A stretch of 64,000 bases of DNA from the NCBI GenBank assembly GCA_019973155.2, contig BPQB01000012.1, positions 599,094 to 663,093 on the forward strand. The letters are read 5' to 3'. The position numbers and the translations under genes are program-made. The notes under the pieces were generated by a model, which was not told the origin of the DNA, ran no database searches, and saw only the letters and a list, made by a program, of their open reading frames with translations. How positions within the stretch are numbered: position 1 is the first letter of the stretch; every line of letters starts with the position of its first letter. Source of the stretch: Phanerochaete sordida. Taxonomy: Eukaryota > Basidiomycota > Agaricomycetes > Polyporales > Phanerochaetaceae. Positions 9,729 through 21,243 of the stretch are shown here, piece by piece.

Positions 9729-12023
9729 CTACTTGGAGACTATCAGGGTGTCTTTCCGTTCGGTCATGACTCGAAACGCTTCCAAGTAACGCTCCTTGAA
9801 GGCCGTCCGCTGCAGAGCCTCTTTCTGCGGCAAGTAGGTGACCTGCGTCACGATGTTCTTGACACCTAGGCTTGAAAGCGATTTGGAGCCCGTGACCTCC
9901 TCCCAGTCGACTTCCACCACAGCCCACCTGATCGCCTCCACCTTGCGAGACCTTCGTTCGCTGGTCTCACCTTCTGCGACGACCTCCACCACGACGCAGA
10001 GTTTGTGTGTCTCCCAACTGGGGGCGTTGTCAACATTACCAATGATTACCAGCTGGTAGTCTATCCCCTCCAGAAGCACGCCGTGTGCACGCAGCGCAGT
10101 GAACACCCGTACGTTGGCGCGTTGGCCAGACTCCTGGCTGATTTCAAGTCGTGGCAGGACGCGTACGCTGTCCCCCGCGGCGGCCCTGCCCACGAGTCTG
10201 CACGGGCCGAACACGTTCTTTTGGTGGCAATATTGACCTGGCTTGTCCAAGCGCCGCTGCTCCTCGTCCACAAGCATGAGACCCTGATCAGGCCATCTGC
10301 ATTCCGGTGGGTTCAGCGCGGCGTTCGCGGCGGCGTATGCTGCCCACGAGGGAAAGAGCGTGAATGGCGCGTCGGCTGCGTACACACACAACACCCCCAA
10401 ACGCCACCAGCCCGGAGCGTGCTTCAGCAGCTGTTGCCATGCGCCCTCGACGTCTGCGTCCGCCCGGTAAACCGGTAGCGTCTCGCAGCCGATTATATAC
10501 GCGAGGCCTGTGATACGGTCGAGCTCGTTGCTGCAGGAACGTCTCTGAAGCTCTTGCACGAGCATACCGCCTGAGTCGCCCCGCACGTGCCTCCTCTCGG
10601 GTATCTGGCGTAGGAGCGCAGCGTGCTGCGAGAAAAGCGCTGTGATGCCGGTGTCGACGGGCGGCAGCAGCCCTGTCAGGCCACATGGGATGTTCGACGG
10701 CAGCGTCTCCTGCAGCGTCCAGACGCGGTTGAGCCAGTGCGTTTCGGATTCAAGCGCGTCTGGTGCCATATCGAGCGGCAGCCCAAGGCCGTTGAAGTAC
10801 GTTGCGCACGGCCTGTCCTGCGGGTGTCCGCGATAGACGTATCCGATGGTTGGCACGTCGACCTTCCACTCCTCGATGCGTACTACCTCGTCCTCGTCTC
10901 GGCCCTCCTGTCGGAGACACAGGACATCGATCCAGACGTACTCGGCGCCGATGTTAAGGAGCTCGATGCGGACGTGCTCGAGCGTCGTTGCGCGGGGGAT
11001 CGGCACGGGCCACTGGTTCTCGTTGATAGGCGTCCAGACGCTCTCCCGAGCCTTTGCAGCCACCCAGCCGTGCGAGACGGTCCAAAAGGTGTCGGGGAAA
11101 TCGGAGTACCTCAATTGCTTTCCCGCTATTCTATAGGGTGCGATAATGATGCCGTATGGGAGGACACGGTTGCTGTACAGGTCCCAGACGCGCCGAGGAG
11201 GTATATCCGACCCCCCGATGCTGAAGGCATCGGCACACTCTCGGCGTCTCTTGTCGACCTCCCTCTCGAGACACTCAACCTCCCGCTGATAGCGCCTTGC
11301 ATCCGACAGAGCCTTGAGGGGATCCTGGTGCCAAGGGCGAGCCCACCAAACCCGCACCTTACCATAGGCCACCCCAAAGTCGTGGGACGTGTGGCGGATC
11401 TCATCGAGGAAATCGGACAGGCCGGGGATGTCGAGAGACACGTCTGCGCCCAGGATATCATTGAAGTGGTCCAGAAGATTTTTAACAGTCATAGCCTCGC
11501 ACAGAACGTCGGCGAGGTCATTGGTGATAGCGCCACAGCCGATGTGAGTCCATTGCAGAGGGATATCGGAAGGACGAGGGGGGCGGAGAGTGAAGCATCG
11601 TCCGTAACCGCTAGAGCTAAATAGCGCTTCCTCTGTTGCTTCTCCGGACTGCGCGATTTGTGCCATCCCCCAGGCGGTGCGCCGCTTCTCTTCGAGGAAC
11701 TGCTCCGTCTCTTCATATAAGCGACTGGAAGGGGAACGTCGTTTGAACCGGGACGCGGAGACCTGCACCTCGTTGACGTCGTCGGTGCAGAAGACACTCC
11801 GGAGTTTAATCCGGGAGCCACTCCAGGGGACATCTGAACCCAGGATTCGGATTGATGTGCCCTCGAGAACGAACCACCGCTTTCGGGACTGGGGGCTTTG
11901 AGCCTTCCGCGTCATGTCAGAAAGGCAGAACGAAAGCAGTTGGCAGACGTACAGCTCTGGGCGTGTCTGCTGCCTGGGCCGTACTATCTGCAGTGCTCGC
12001 TTTGCTGCCCGAGTACTGATCAC
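9729..12023 (-). CDS. HET-domain (heterokaryon-incompatibility type) protein A
   Basis: A single open frame of 764 aa. An N-terminal basic segment and a conserved RKRWFVLEGTSIRILG block are followed by an all-family region (WGMAQIAQSG ... GYGRCFTLRPP ... GCGAITNDLADVLC), then a HET domain at about 310-450 (WTVSHGWVAAKAR, EYVWIDVLCLRQ, WLNRVWTLQETLPS), and a C-terminal extension of about 300 aa shared only with its paralogues. HET proteins trigger or modulate cell death after fusion of unlike hyphae, or act in related innate responses; the trigger for this one is unknown. An internal ATG at 11915 is an alternative start, since the conserved region begins just after it. The gene aligns end to end with gene B. 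Confidence 0.85.
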   Translation of the reverse strand: MISTRAAKRALQIVRPRQQTRPELYVCQLLSFCLSDMTRKAQSPQSRKRWFVLEGTSIRILGSDVPWSGSRIKLRSVFCTDDVNEVQVSASRFKRRSPSSRLYEETEQFLEEKRRTAWGMAQIAQSGEATEEALFSSSGYGRCFTLRPPRPSDIPLQWTHIGCGAITNDLADVLCEAMTVKNLLDHFNDILGADVSLDIPGLSDFLDEIRHTSHDFGVAYGKVRVWWARPWHQDPLKALSDARRYQREVECLEREVDKRRRECADAFSIGGSDIPPRRVWDLYSNRVLPYGIIIAPYRIAGKQLRYSDFPDTFWTVSHGWVAAKARESVWTPINENQWPVPIPRATTLEHVRIELLNIGAEYVWIDVLCLRQEGRDEDEVVRIEEWKVDVPTIGYVYRGHPQDRPCATYFNGLGLPLDMAPDALESETHWLNRVWTLQETLPSNIPCGLTGLLPPVDTGITALFSQHAALLRQIPERRHVRGDSGGMLVQELQRRSCSNELDRITGLAYIIGCETLPVYRADADVEGAWQQLLKHAPGWWRLGVLCVYAADAPFTLFPSWAAYAAANAALNPPECRWPDQGLMLVDEEQRRLDKPGQYCHQKNVFGPCRLVGRAAAGDSVRVLPRLEISQESGQRANVRVFTALRAHGVLLEGIDYQLVIIGNVDNAPSWETHKLCVVVEVVAEGETSERRSRKVEAIRWAVVEVDWEEVTGSKSLSSLGVKNIVTQVTYLPQKEALQRTAFKERYLEAFRVMTERKDTLIVSK

Positions 12024-12464
12024 GACGACCCCTCAGCCTCCGAGTGACTGCGAGCAAGGCGTCTAGCCGATGAAAGGCGAAAGCATATAGTATAGCACAC
12101 TCACTCAGTCTGCCTATGGCTGTATCTTGTAGACTGAACGCGGAGCATGACATGATAATCGGTGTCGTTCTTCAGCAAATCTGCGAGTGAGGAGGTGGCT
12201 GTTGCGGAGAGAGTGCTAAGGTTCGCGTGTGGGAAGCGGGGTGGCCTAGGAATGGAAGTCCGGAATGACGCCCGGGCGAAGATATCTCGTCGCTATCTCG
12301 TCGCTGCAGGCCTCAGCGCGCGGTGCCCAGCAAGCAGTAGTTGAGAACTAGCCTCCAGCCATCGCTGTCTGGAAATGCCAAGTCATTCACTGCACAGAAA
12401 AGTGAAATATAAATATTTCGTTCAATGTCATCGGCCTTGCGTCTGACACGGAGCACCACCTTGC
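12024..12464. repeat. HET gene 5' flank, duplicated at 19.3-19.5 kb
   Basis: Upstream region of HET gene A and downstream flank of the GMC pseudogene. About 12100-12320 is visibly similar to 19300-19520 upstream of HET gene B (both have SKSA..., VAVAER/IAVAER and a similar CEKRG/CGKRG codon string), so promoter and gene were duplicated together. No separate gene seen. Confidence 0.65.
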
Positions 12465-14742
12465 CTACCGCCCGCAAGCACGCATGTCGTCCAAGATTAG
12501 ATCCACAGCCTTCTCTGCGACATCATACACCGTCGCACTGAGGTGCGCGCTGACCTGCAGCGGCAGCACAGATGCGTCGACGACGTGCACGTCGCGCGTC
12601 CCGTATACCCTCAGCCGCGCGTCAACGACACCTTTCGACAGCGCATCAGCCCCACACTCACAATCGCACAGGAACACGCACTGCCGAGCTCGCGCCGCAT
12701 CATCGCGGCCGTGCCTACCGGGTGGTCATTCGAGATGTACGCGCCGCGCACCCACGCCGCACAGTCTGCGTCGCTCCCGCCGTCGCCGGTATCACGCACA
12801 CGAGTCGTGCCGGGCACGAGCTCTTCCGTCACGATTTCGGACAGCGGCGGCGTGTGCAGGAGGCGCCGCACGGCGCGCCCGCCCGCGACGGCGACGGCAA
12901 GGTCGATGTCGGCGGCGAGGTACGCGGCGCGGATCGCCGGGGGCGTGAACGGGTTCGTGCTCTGCTTGTGCGTCAGTGGTTGGGCGTGGAGGAGGTGAGG
13001 GAGGGCGCACGGTGATGGAGAGGTTGCCCCGGCTGAAGGGCAGCAGGCCCCAGACGTTCATGCCCAGACCGTCAGGCGCGGGTTCGTAGAGGAACATCTC
13101 GAGGACGGCCGCTGGTAGATATGCGTCAGAGCCTCTACGGCCAACGAACAACTGCGCGCGGACCTTTGTCGTGCAAGATATTGTGCACCCGCACGCGTAT
13201 GCTCGTCTCGAGTGCCTCTGCGCTGACGCCGCCGTCCGCTGCAGCCTGGCCCGCCGCCCAGCCGGGGATACCGCTGTTTATCATCTCGGAGACGTTCGCG
13301 GCGCCGCCGAGCGCGCCGAACGTGAACAGCGCGTCGACGTCGGGGAACACGATGGCGTCCAGGACGCGCGTCCCGCCTGTATCGTTGACAGTCGAGCTCA
13401 CGGCGAGGGACGTCGCGGCCTTCGGACCAATCAGCGTTAGCGAGCATAAAGGGACCAGGGGCAGAACGCACCTGGTCTTGGAGGTTCCGGCCGACGCCCT
13501 CGAGTGGCCCGACGACGACGATGCCCAGGGCGGCCAGCAGGCTCTTGGGGCCGACGCCGGAGCGCTGCAGGAATGCCGGGACTGGATGGCCCCTGCGGAT
13601 AAAATGACCTCGTGGTCTGCGTATGCGATGTATTCTTGCGACGGTGGGTCGGCTGTTGCGTTCGAGGAAGTCGGCGCGAAACGCACGGCGTATGCGCTCC
13701 GGAGGCCGGGAGACTCATACGTCGCGAACAACACCGTCGTAGCCTGTGAAGACGGCCGGATGAGACGCATATACTCGACCCCCCAGCGAGAATCGTACCG
13801 TGTGTCCGACCAGCACGATTCAGTTGCTGCGCTCATTCTCGACCGGCGTGAGATACGGCTCCGCAGACGATGACCGGTGGTCGCCCCTGGCGGGATCGAC
13901 GCTCTGAATCCACCTCAATCAGACTCACGGATATCAAAACCAGGAGCAACTCACGAGCGGCGTGACAAACACCCGTGGGGTTTCCGTCGTTTACGTCCGC
14001 GCGCTGCGCGTGCTCAAAGCCCGGCGCGCTCCTGCACGTCGCGACGAACGCGCTCTGCTTGAGGTCCGCACCGGACGCGTTGCTCGGCATGTGCGTCGCG
14101 TCCGTGAACGCACCCTGCACAGGCCCTGCGAAGCCGTGCCCGCCCGGCGCGAATGACGAGGCTCTGCAAGGCTAGGTTGATGAAGCACGTAGATGCTGCG
14201 TAGAATCGGCGCGCACCTTCTGCATGTAGTGCAACAAACCGCTGTCCCCAGACCAACCCCAGCCGACCGCACGCTCTTCGGACTCCAGCAGTGCGTTCCA
14301 CGCGTCGTACTGCGCGTCCTGCCCGCGTGTCCACGCCGCGCCGTTGATGGAGCTCGATCCCCCGAGGGTCTTCCCGCTGTACAACCACCTCCATAAGCCG
14401 CGCACCTCATCAGCACAGACGAAAGCCATACCCATCAATCGTCCGCCCCTCGGCCGTCGCACAGCTCCAGTCGAGCGGCCCGTCGAGCACCGTGCCGAAC
14501 TCGAGCATGCTCTGCGTCGCGGCGTCCGTGCGGTTGTCGCGCCCGGCCTCGATGGTGAGCACGCTGATGCCCGGGTGCGCGGAGAGCCGCGCCGCGAGCG
14601 CGAAGCCTGCGGTGCCGCCGCAGATGACGACGAAGTCAAAGTGCATGCCATTCGGCGGCGTGCTTGTGACGATTGTTGCGTGCCCGAGGTGAGGCAGTGC
14701 GAGGAGCGCGAGGGCAGCACAGAGTGCGAGAGGGCGCGCCAT
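12465..14742 (-). pseudogene. GMC oxidoreductase (AA3 family), damaged
   Basis: Multi-exon GMC flavoprotein with a signal peptide (MARPLALCAALALLAL...), an FAD-binding Rossmann segment, [31 protein letters not shown] with its active-site His, and a normal C-terminus ([11 protein letters not shown]). Such enzymes oxidise alcohols or sugars and feed hydrogen peroxide to peroxidases. Damage: the dinucleotide-binding GxGxxG reads CGGTAG; a TGA at 13820-13822 replaces the expected Trp in the block before VLVGHT; and one C is missing near 13577-13582, so that ...GAIQS and PAFLQRSGVG lie in different frames. Most other frame changes are explained by short introns (for example one ending in CTTCACAG before ATTVLFATY). 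A second, shorter fragment of the family lies at 678-1025. Confidence 0.8.
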
Positions 14743-16054
14743 CGCGTCTGCGGTGTCGACGAGGGTCGTGCTGGGCTCGCCTCCCGCTGGTCAACTGGTC
14801 TTTTGACGTGTCCGGAGACGCTAGACGCGCCATCGGGCCCGAGTCGCTTCGCCAAGATTCGTAGAGAGGATGATGAGGTGCGTTGGCTGAGCAGCGCGTG
14901 GCCGCAAAGCACGCTGGCCCCGACGAAGCTTATCCTTGGCTGTGATGTTGCTCGGCTAGCTCTGGTAAGTGCAGAATCGGCTATACGCAGATATTCCTGC
15001 GTCACGAACTTTCAGCAGGCAATCAAAAACCTAGTCTCGTAACCAGACTTTGCGAGCGCATGCACGGCAGCCTCCGTGCGGAGTTGATCTGCGATCAATG
15101 CTGCCGGTGCGGGCATCGGCGGAGATTTAATATGGCGAAGCCCTACCTGCGCTACAAAGTCTGGCGAAATTGAACCGCGCGGGGGGGGCATCGGTCGCAC
15201 GCGACGCAGCCCAGCGCCCCGTTGCTCCGCTCCTGCACCTTGCGTCACGCGATGGCACACGGGTTCTGAGCTGCATATATTCACACGGAACCGCTGTGCT
15301 TGCCAGAAAGTGCGTCAGATGAGATCAAAGGGAGGAGGACGCTGCGGTATGGGGGAAGAGCAGGCAGGCGCGAGCCCAGCGCGAGCCTGGAGAAGCGGGC
15401 GGGACGAGGTGACGTGCGACCGATGCCCCCCCGCGCGGTTCAAACTCACCAGACGTTCGATCCCCCGTGGAACCTTTCAGGGTTGTAGACCCGATTGAGT
15501 TCCCGACAGGCCAGTCCTGTCGGAGTTGGGATCGGACGTCTGAGAACGAGACTATCAAAAACCGACTCCGAGACGTGGTGCTTCTCGCCTTCGCTGCTGC
15601 GGAGCTCGAATTCACCTTTATATTATCCTGTCGTCCCTCGAATTCACCTTTCACTCTCTTGCCTCCGCTCTTCGAAGGTACGCGCGTCCCTACCATCGTT
15701 CGCCCACCCTGTGCCGAGTCTCTCCTTCCCTCCCCTTCCCCTCACCACCCCTTCGAAGAATGCAGCCTGTGCCAGTTCTTGTCGTTCAGCTGTGCTTGAC
15801 CTAGGCAGCCATCTCGCCTGCTCTCGTTGTGCTCTGAGAAACGTGCATCTGCTGTACCGACTGCGGACTATTCGACCATCTGTGTACTCGCCTGGTCGAG
15901 AGAGCCAGCAATCCGGCGATCTCTCATCTAGACGACTGAGAACAACAGTTTCTGTCCCTCCTTGTCATCGTCCGGCACGCGAATGCTCATAGATAAAGCC
16001 AGGATTACCTCCGACCCTTTTTTTATCCGCACCCTTCGACATCCCACCAGCACG
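14743..16054. other. Intergenic region without recognisable gene
   Basis: 1.3 kb between the GMC 5' end (minus) and a MYND gene (plus). It contains a G-run near 15181-15187 and an AT-rich pyrimidine-rich stretch at 15600-15770 that may be the MYND promoter/5' UTR. Short open frames are not conserved-looking. Nothing further supported. Confidence 0.5.
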
Positions 16055-16736
16055 ATGCCCCTATCGCTTCGCAAGCAGCTGACCCAATGTCAGCACTGCT
16101 GGAAGCACAAGACGCAGGGCGTCACCTTCAAACGCTGCTCTGCCTGCCAAATCGAAGTATACTGCGTACGTCTGCCTACCATTGCGCGCTAGAGCATGCT
16201 GACGCGCCGCTTAGTCCGCTGAATGCCAGCGCGCCGCATGGCCCGCACACAAGGCGAAATGCGCGCTGAACGCGCGCTCCCGCGCAGCCGCGTCCTCGCC
16301 CGGCGCCGTGGACAAGCAAGAGGCGTTCCGCGCGTTCACGAGCAAGCACCGCCCGACGCTCGCGCTGTGCGGGCACCGCGCGCTCGACCTCGACCGCAAC
16401 CCGCGCAACGCGGAGGCGTACTTCCTGTGCGTGCCCGTGCTCCAGCGCCCGGGGCCGCAGCCCGCGGAGCGCCGCTTCGTCGCGCAGGACGCGGAAGTCG
16501 TCCCGTACGACGTGTTGCCGCCGGAGAACGTGGCGAGCATGCACAGGGTGCGCGAGGACGCGTTCGCGAGCCGGTCGCCCGGGATGGAGGGCGTGTTCTT
16601 CGTCGTGCTGCACGACGTCGTGGACAGCGCCATGCATGTCGTGCCGGTCACGTATGAACGCGGCTCTGGCGGAAAGGGGCCGCTGGGCTACAAGGAGAAG
16701 CTATTGCACAACCTCAACAACGGCATTTTGGTCTGA
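16055..16736 (+). CDS. MYND-type zinc-finger protein (copy 1)
   Basis: Two exons (16055-16165, 16215-16736), 210 aa. The N-terminal MYND finger (CQHC ... CSAC ... YC/EC ... W..H...C) has all eight zinc ligands. The intron falls exactly after the YC codon pair in phase 0, as in the three other copies in this window. The rest is a family-specific domain opening with FRAFTSKHRP and ending near LHNLNNGILV. MYND fingers usually bind proline-rich peptides; the C-terminal domain has no function I can name. It is convergent with HET gene B 320 bp away. Confidence 0.88.
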
Positions 16737-17056
16737 GGCGCCACTATGTATGTCGTCTGGAGTAGCCCGCTCGTCCCAGATCACGATACGCTTACTCTGG
16801 CTTATTTTGAAGGAGCCCGTATTCATCGATGAGTTCGTCGTTGAGCGAGCTGCAAGCTTACATCTTGCACGGATGCATACTTTTAGAGATAGCTACAAAG
16901 TAAAGCGAGACATAGATGGAACTCAGCCGAGCTTCTGCCAAAAACGCAGTGTACACTGATCTATATGGGAATTCGCACTCGTCGTACCATCATCTCGATC
17001 CTACACCAGGTCAGGCTCAGGTGAACGCTCTGGACACAATATATTGGATACTGGAG
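16737..17056. other. Convergent 3' spacer MYND-1 / HET-B
   Basis: AT-rich 320 bp holding the two 3' UTRs. Its right end (about 17000-17056) resembles the 3' flank of HET gene A. No gene seen. Confidence 0.55.
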
Positions 17057-19237
17057 CTACTCAGAGATTATCAAGGTATCTTGACGCTCAGTCATGACTC
17101 GAAACGCTTCCATATAACGCTCCTTGTAGGCCGTTCGTCGCAGAGCTTCTTCTTCCCGCAAGTAGATGACTTCCGTATACTCTTCGACTTCATCGGGTCT
17201 GGGGCCTGTGACATTCGCCCGCTCGACCTTCAATACTGCCCACTTGATCACCTCCACGGCGCGAGATCTTCGATCGCTGGACTCCTTGTAGCCCTTCGCG
17301 ACGACCTCCACCACGATGCAATGTGATATTTCTGCAAACGAGTCGGAGTCGCGTTCGGAGTCATCAAGGAGAACCAAATGGTAGTCTATCTCCTCCAGGA
17401 GCACGCCATGTGCTCCCCGCGTAGTAAAAACACCCGCCCTCGCGCCTTTTCCGGGACTTAAGTGTACCTCAAAGCGCGGCTGGACGCCGTCTCCTGCGGC
17501 GGTCGTGCCAACGACTCTGCATGGCCCAAAGATCTGAGCCCAGTGACGGTACTGCGCGGGGCCATCTGTTCTTCGCAGCTCCGTGTTGACAAGCTCCAGG
17601 CCCATGAGCAGCGGAGAGAGGCCCGGTGCGCGCAGCGTGGGCCCCGCGATGTACGCGTCCCACGACGGAAACAGCGCAAACGGGGCATCGGCCGCGTGCG
17701 CACACATCACGACGAGGCGCCACGCACCGGGCGCATGCTGCAGCAGCAGGTGCCACGCGTCCTCGACGTCCGCGCCCGCGTGGTAGAGCGGCAGCGTCGC
17801 GCAGCCGAGCACATAGGCGAGCCCCGCGATGCGGTCGAGCGCGCTGCTGCAGGCGCGCCGCTGGAGCTCCTGCACGAGCGTGTCGTTGTCTTCCATGCGC
17901 CGCAGGAGCGCAGCGTGCTGCGAGAACAGCGCTGTGGTGCCGGGGCTGGCGGGCGGCCCCCGCCCCGTAAGGCCGCACGGGACCCACGAGGGAAGCGTCT
18001 CCTGCAGCGTCCAGACGCGGTTGAGCCAGTGCGTCTCGGACGCGAGTGCGTCTGGCGTCAGGTCAATTGGCAGACCGAGGCCGTTGAAATACGTCGCGCA
18101 CGGCCGGTATATTGGGCTGCCGCGGTAGACGTACCCGATGGTCGGCACGTCGACCTTCCACTCCTCGATGCGCACCGCCTCGTCCTCGTCGCGGCCCTGC
18201 TGGCGAAGGCACAGGACGTCGGGCCAGACGTACTCGGCGCCCGTGTTGAGAAGCTCGATGCGGACGTGCTCGAGTGTCGTCGCGCATGGGATCGGCACGG
18301 GCCACTGGTTGCCGTTGATGGGCGTCCAGACGCTCTTTCGGGCCTCTGCAGCGACCCAGCTATGCGAGACGGTCCAGAGAACGTCAGGGAACTTGTCAAA
18401 TGGCGGATGCGAGCCCGCTAAGATTCCCCGTATGAGGACGTCGCCATATGGGAGGACGCGGTTGCTGTACAAGTCCCAGATGCGCCGAGGAGGTATGGAC
18501 GACACCTTGGTGCTGAAGGCGTCGACGTCGTCTTGTCGTATCATTTCGACAGACCTCTCGTAGTTTACAGATACATTTCGATAACGCATGGCTTCCGAGA
18601 GAGCCTCGATGGGATCCCGGCTCCAAGGCTGAGCCCACCAAGCTCGCACCTTACCATACGCCGCCCCAAAGTCGTGCGAGGAGCGGCGGATTTCATCGAG
18701 GAAATTGGACATGCCGGGGATGTCGAGCGAGACGTTCGTGCCCAGAATGTCGTTGAAGTAGCGTAGAAGATCTCCACCGGTCATCTCGTCGCACAGAATG
18801 TCCGCAAGGTCGTTAGTGATAGCGCCACAGCCGACGTGGGCCCATTGCAACGGAACGTCGGAACGAGTAGGCGGGCGAAGAGTGAAGCACCGTCCACTGC
18901 CGCCAGACGTAAACAACACCTCCGCTGTCACCCCGCCGGACTGCGCGATCTGGGCGATCCCCCAGGCGACGCTGTGCTTCTGCGCGAGGTACTTTTCCAT
19001 CTTGCGATGACTCCAATCCCAGGAGGAAGGCTGCTTGAGCAGGGGAGCGGAGACCTGCACCTCGCTTGTGTCGGTGTACCTGTGCCAGGGAGCATCGAAG
19101 CCCAGAATGCTGATGGGGGTGCCCTCTAGAACGAATGGTCGCTTTGGGGACGTAGACGTTAGCCTTTCGTATTGTGTCAGGAAGGGCAGTGGGCATACTT
19201 ACCCTTCCGGCCGTTTGTGCTCCCTGGATCGTTCCAT
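17057..19237 (-). CDS. HET-domain protein B (paralogue of A)
   Basis: Modelled as two exons (19237-19203, 19163-17057), 713 aa. A 39-nt intron joins a short first exon to the LTSTSPKRPFVLEG block in frame; the start is less certain than the body. The family region (WGIAQIAQSG, GCGAITNDLADILC), the HET domain (LWTVSHSWVAAEAR, EYVWPDVLCLRQ, WLNRVWTLQETLPS) and the long C-terminal extension align with gene A throughout. One visible difference is Ile to Pro in the normally well kept EYVWIDVLC strand. Both flanks also resemble those of gene A, so the duplication unit was at least 2.5 kb. Probable role: allorecognition or cell-death control. Confidence 0.82.
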
Positions 19238-19686
19238 CGCTCCCCGGGTCCTGGCTGCGATGACCTTCCCCAGGGACTGCGAGCGGATGAGCTGCTGAAA
19301 ACCGAAGGCAAGTAGAACACTCACAGACTCCGTCTATGGCTGACTTTTGCAGACTCAACGCGGCGCTCGTCATGATCTTGGTATCACTTTCCAGCAAATC
19401 AGCACGTAAGAAGATAGCTGTTGCAGAAAGAGCACTCAGGTCCGCATGTGAGAAGCGAGGTATCCTAGTAATGGAAGGCCGAAATCATGACGCCCGTGCG
19501 CGGTTCCCATGGCCGAGTACTTCGCAAATTGACCTACATGCAATAGCTGGCTGAGATGCCGATGCCAACGTCGAAATTCAAGGTCTATCTAGGGCCCTCG
19601 CAAGGACGGGCGAGCATCGTCGCTGCCGGGTCTTTTCGAACCTCACACGATGCGGCATGTGGACACACAACAGCGTGCGATGGTAT
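19238..19686. other. HET-B 5' flank and peroxidase 3' flank
   Basis: 449 bp. 19300-19520 is the duplicated HET upstream region (compare 12100-12320). The right part is the 3' UTR of the class II peroxidase. No gene seen. Confidence 0.6.
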
Positions 19687-21243
19687 TCACCCCGAGATGA
19701 CATCCGAGCAGTCTACAAGAGCGGCACCCTCCTGCCCTACGACCGACAATTTCTCCATCGCATCGGCGAACCGCTTCTTCATCTCCTCCGGGTCCTCTGC
19801 AGTACGTCAGTCTACCACACACTCCGCACATTTGATGAACGGTACTGACCAGCGAAAGCTTTCCATGTCGGCGCAGTCCTGTCAGAGGTCATTTAGGCAT
19901 GGCCGTCGACAATACGTGGTGAGCCTACCTGGGATCATGCGCCAGCGCGTAGTCCGACTGCAGTCGAAACTGGTGGCGAGAGGACGAGAGGACCTCGCCC
20001 TTGTGCAGCGCTGCGCCGGGGCACACGGTCCCCTTTATTACCGTCTGCGCGCGCACCGTGAGACGACGGACATCACGCATACACCCAGCACACGCACCTC
20101 AGCGAAGAACCGGTGGTCGAAACTGTGCGGTGTCGAGTCCAGCGGCGCACCCTGCAATGCCCAGTCAGCTTGCGTTCGCGTCTTAGGCGCAAGTGGTGCT
20201 TACATCAACGTCCGGGTCGATGGTGTGCTGCGTCGCAACGCTGTGCCCTGCAAGCAGCGCCACGAGCTCGGCGGGGCTGAAGCCCGCGTCGGTCATCCGC
20301 GCGAGCATCGTGTCGGCGCTGTGGAAGGGCGCGGGCACGAGCCCGTCCGCTGCCGGCTGCGTCGCGTTTGCGCGCCCTGCGAGGAAGCGCAGATTCGGAG
20401 CGCCGGCGCAGTTCGAGAGGCCGACGACGCCGGCGAAGTGTACGCTGGTGGGCAAAGTCAGCGTGGGCAGGGAGTGTGGGAGGTGCGACGCACAGGTCGC
20501 CGAAGGTGATGTTGTGTTCTAGCGCGAAGGTGCGTTGGCGTGCGGCGATGTCGGCAAGGCCAATATTCTCGTCTGCAAGTGTCACTTGATCCCGACAGAC
20601 AGGGATGTAATGGGAGATGGCGCACGGTATGTTAATTCCTCTGGGAAGGCTATAATCGAACCATCTGCACGTAGACGTTCAGCACGGCTCTAGACGATCC
20701 TATGGGAGCACTAGAACAGCTACCTGCACCTCCACCACTGTAACATGATCAGCGGCTTGTATGCAGCAGACTTTAATGGTACATACCTCTTAGGCCCCTG
20801 CGAAAGTGAATACGAAATGGCGTCGTGCCACCTGTTCCTGCGTTAGTTTTGCGTTCACGTGGAGCGAGGTATTCACGAACTGCAAGCGTAGAGACTAGGA
20901 TATCAATTAGGATGCATATGTGCGCATACATCCACGGCTTGCTCACCTGTCGAACTTCTGCTCCGCAGGACCTATGGAATCTGCGTATGTTCAGCGACTC
21001 GAACTCGAACGCGAGCGACACATGAGCTCACAAATTGTCCTGCAAGTCATCCATGACCTCGAACCACCGGCAACACTGGCAGGCGGTCAGCACAAGCCCA
21101 GCATGTGAACAGGACATGCCACACACCTCAGGCTGTCCAACCTCGCGTCCCGCGCGACATTTGAATCCGCTCGACGACGGCGCAGCCGTGCTAGGTCGTG
21201 CTATTAGGGACATCATTACAAGTACCTGGATTATAATATACAT
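19687..21243 (-). CDS. Class II (fungal secreted) heme peroxidase, generic type
   Basis: Thirteen exons: 21243-21127, 21075-21032, 20980-20947, 20894-20881, 20831-20787, 20737-20724, 20664-20626, 20572-20494, 20444-20204, 20151-20098, 20044-19929, 19878-19850, 19796-19687; 311 aa with no stop. It has a hydrophobic signal peptide, a [16 protein letters not shown] start, a distal pocket SLRLQWHDA (Arg and His, the Arg carried on a 14-nt exon), [16 protein letters not shown], proximal His in [19 protein letters not shown] and LVDCSDVI. The acidic Mn-site residues of Mn-peroxidases look absent (Ala and Gln at the two Glu positions, His instead of the Asp after the proximal His), and the long-range-electron-transfer Trp of LiP/VP is Ala. 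This suggests a low-redox generic peroxidase acting on phenols. The Cys of the usual TACxW block is Pro. Confidence 0.87.

Noticed and set aside
13130..13160. A third frameshift in the GMC pseudogene
   Set aside because: A short intron ending in CGCGCAG before TTGTTCGTT can explain it, so it was not counted as damage.
20881..20980. Apparent frameshift in the peroxidase distal region
   Set aside because: It disappears once a 52-nt intron, a 14-nt exon and a 47-nt intron are placed; the result restores the Arg and His of the distal pocket.
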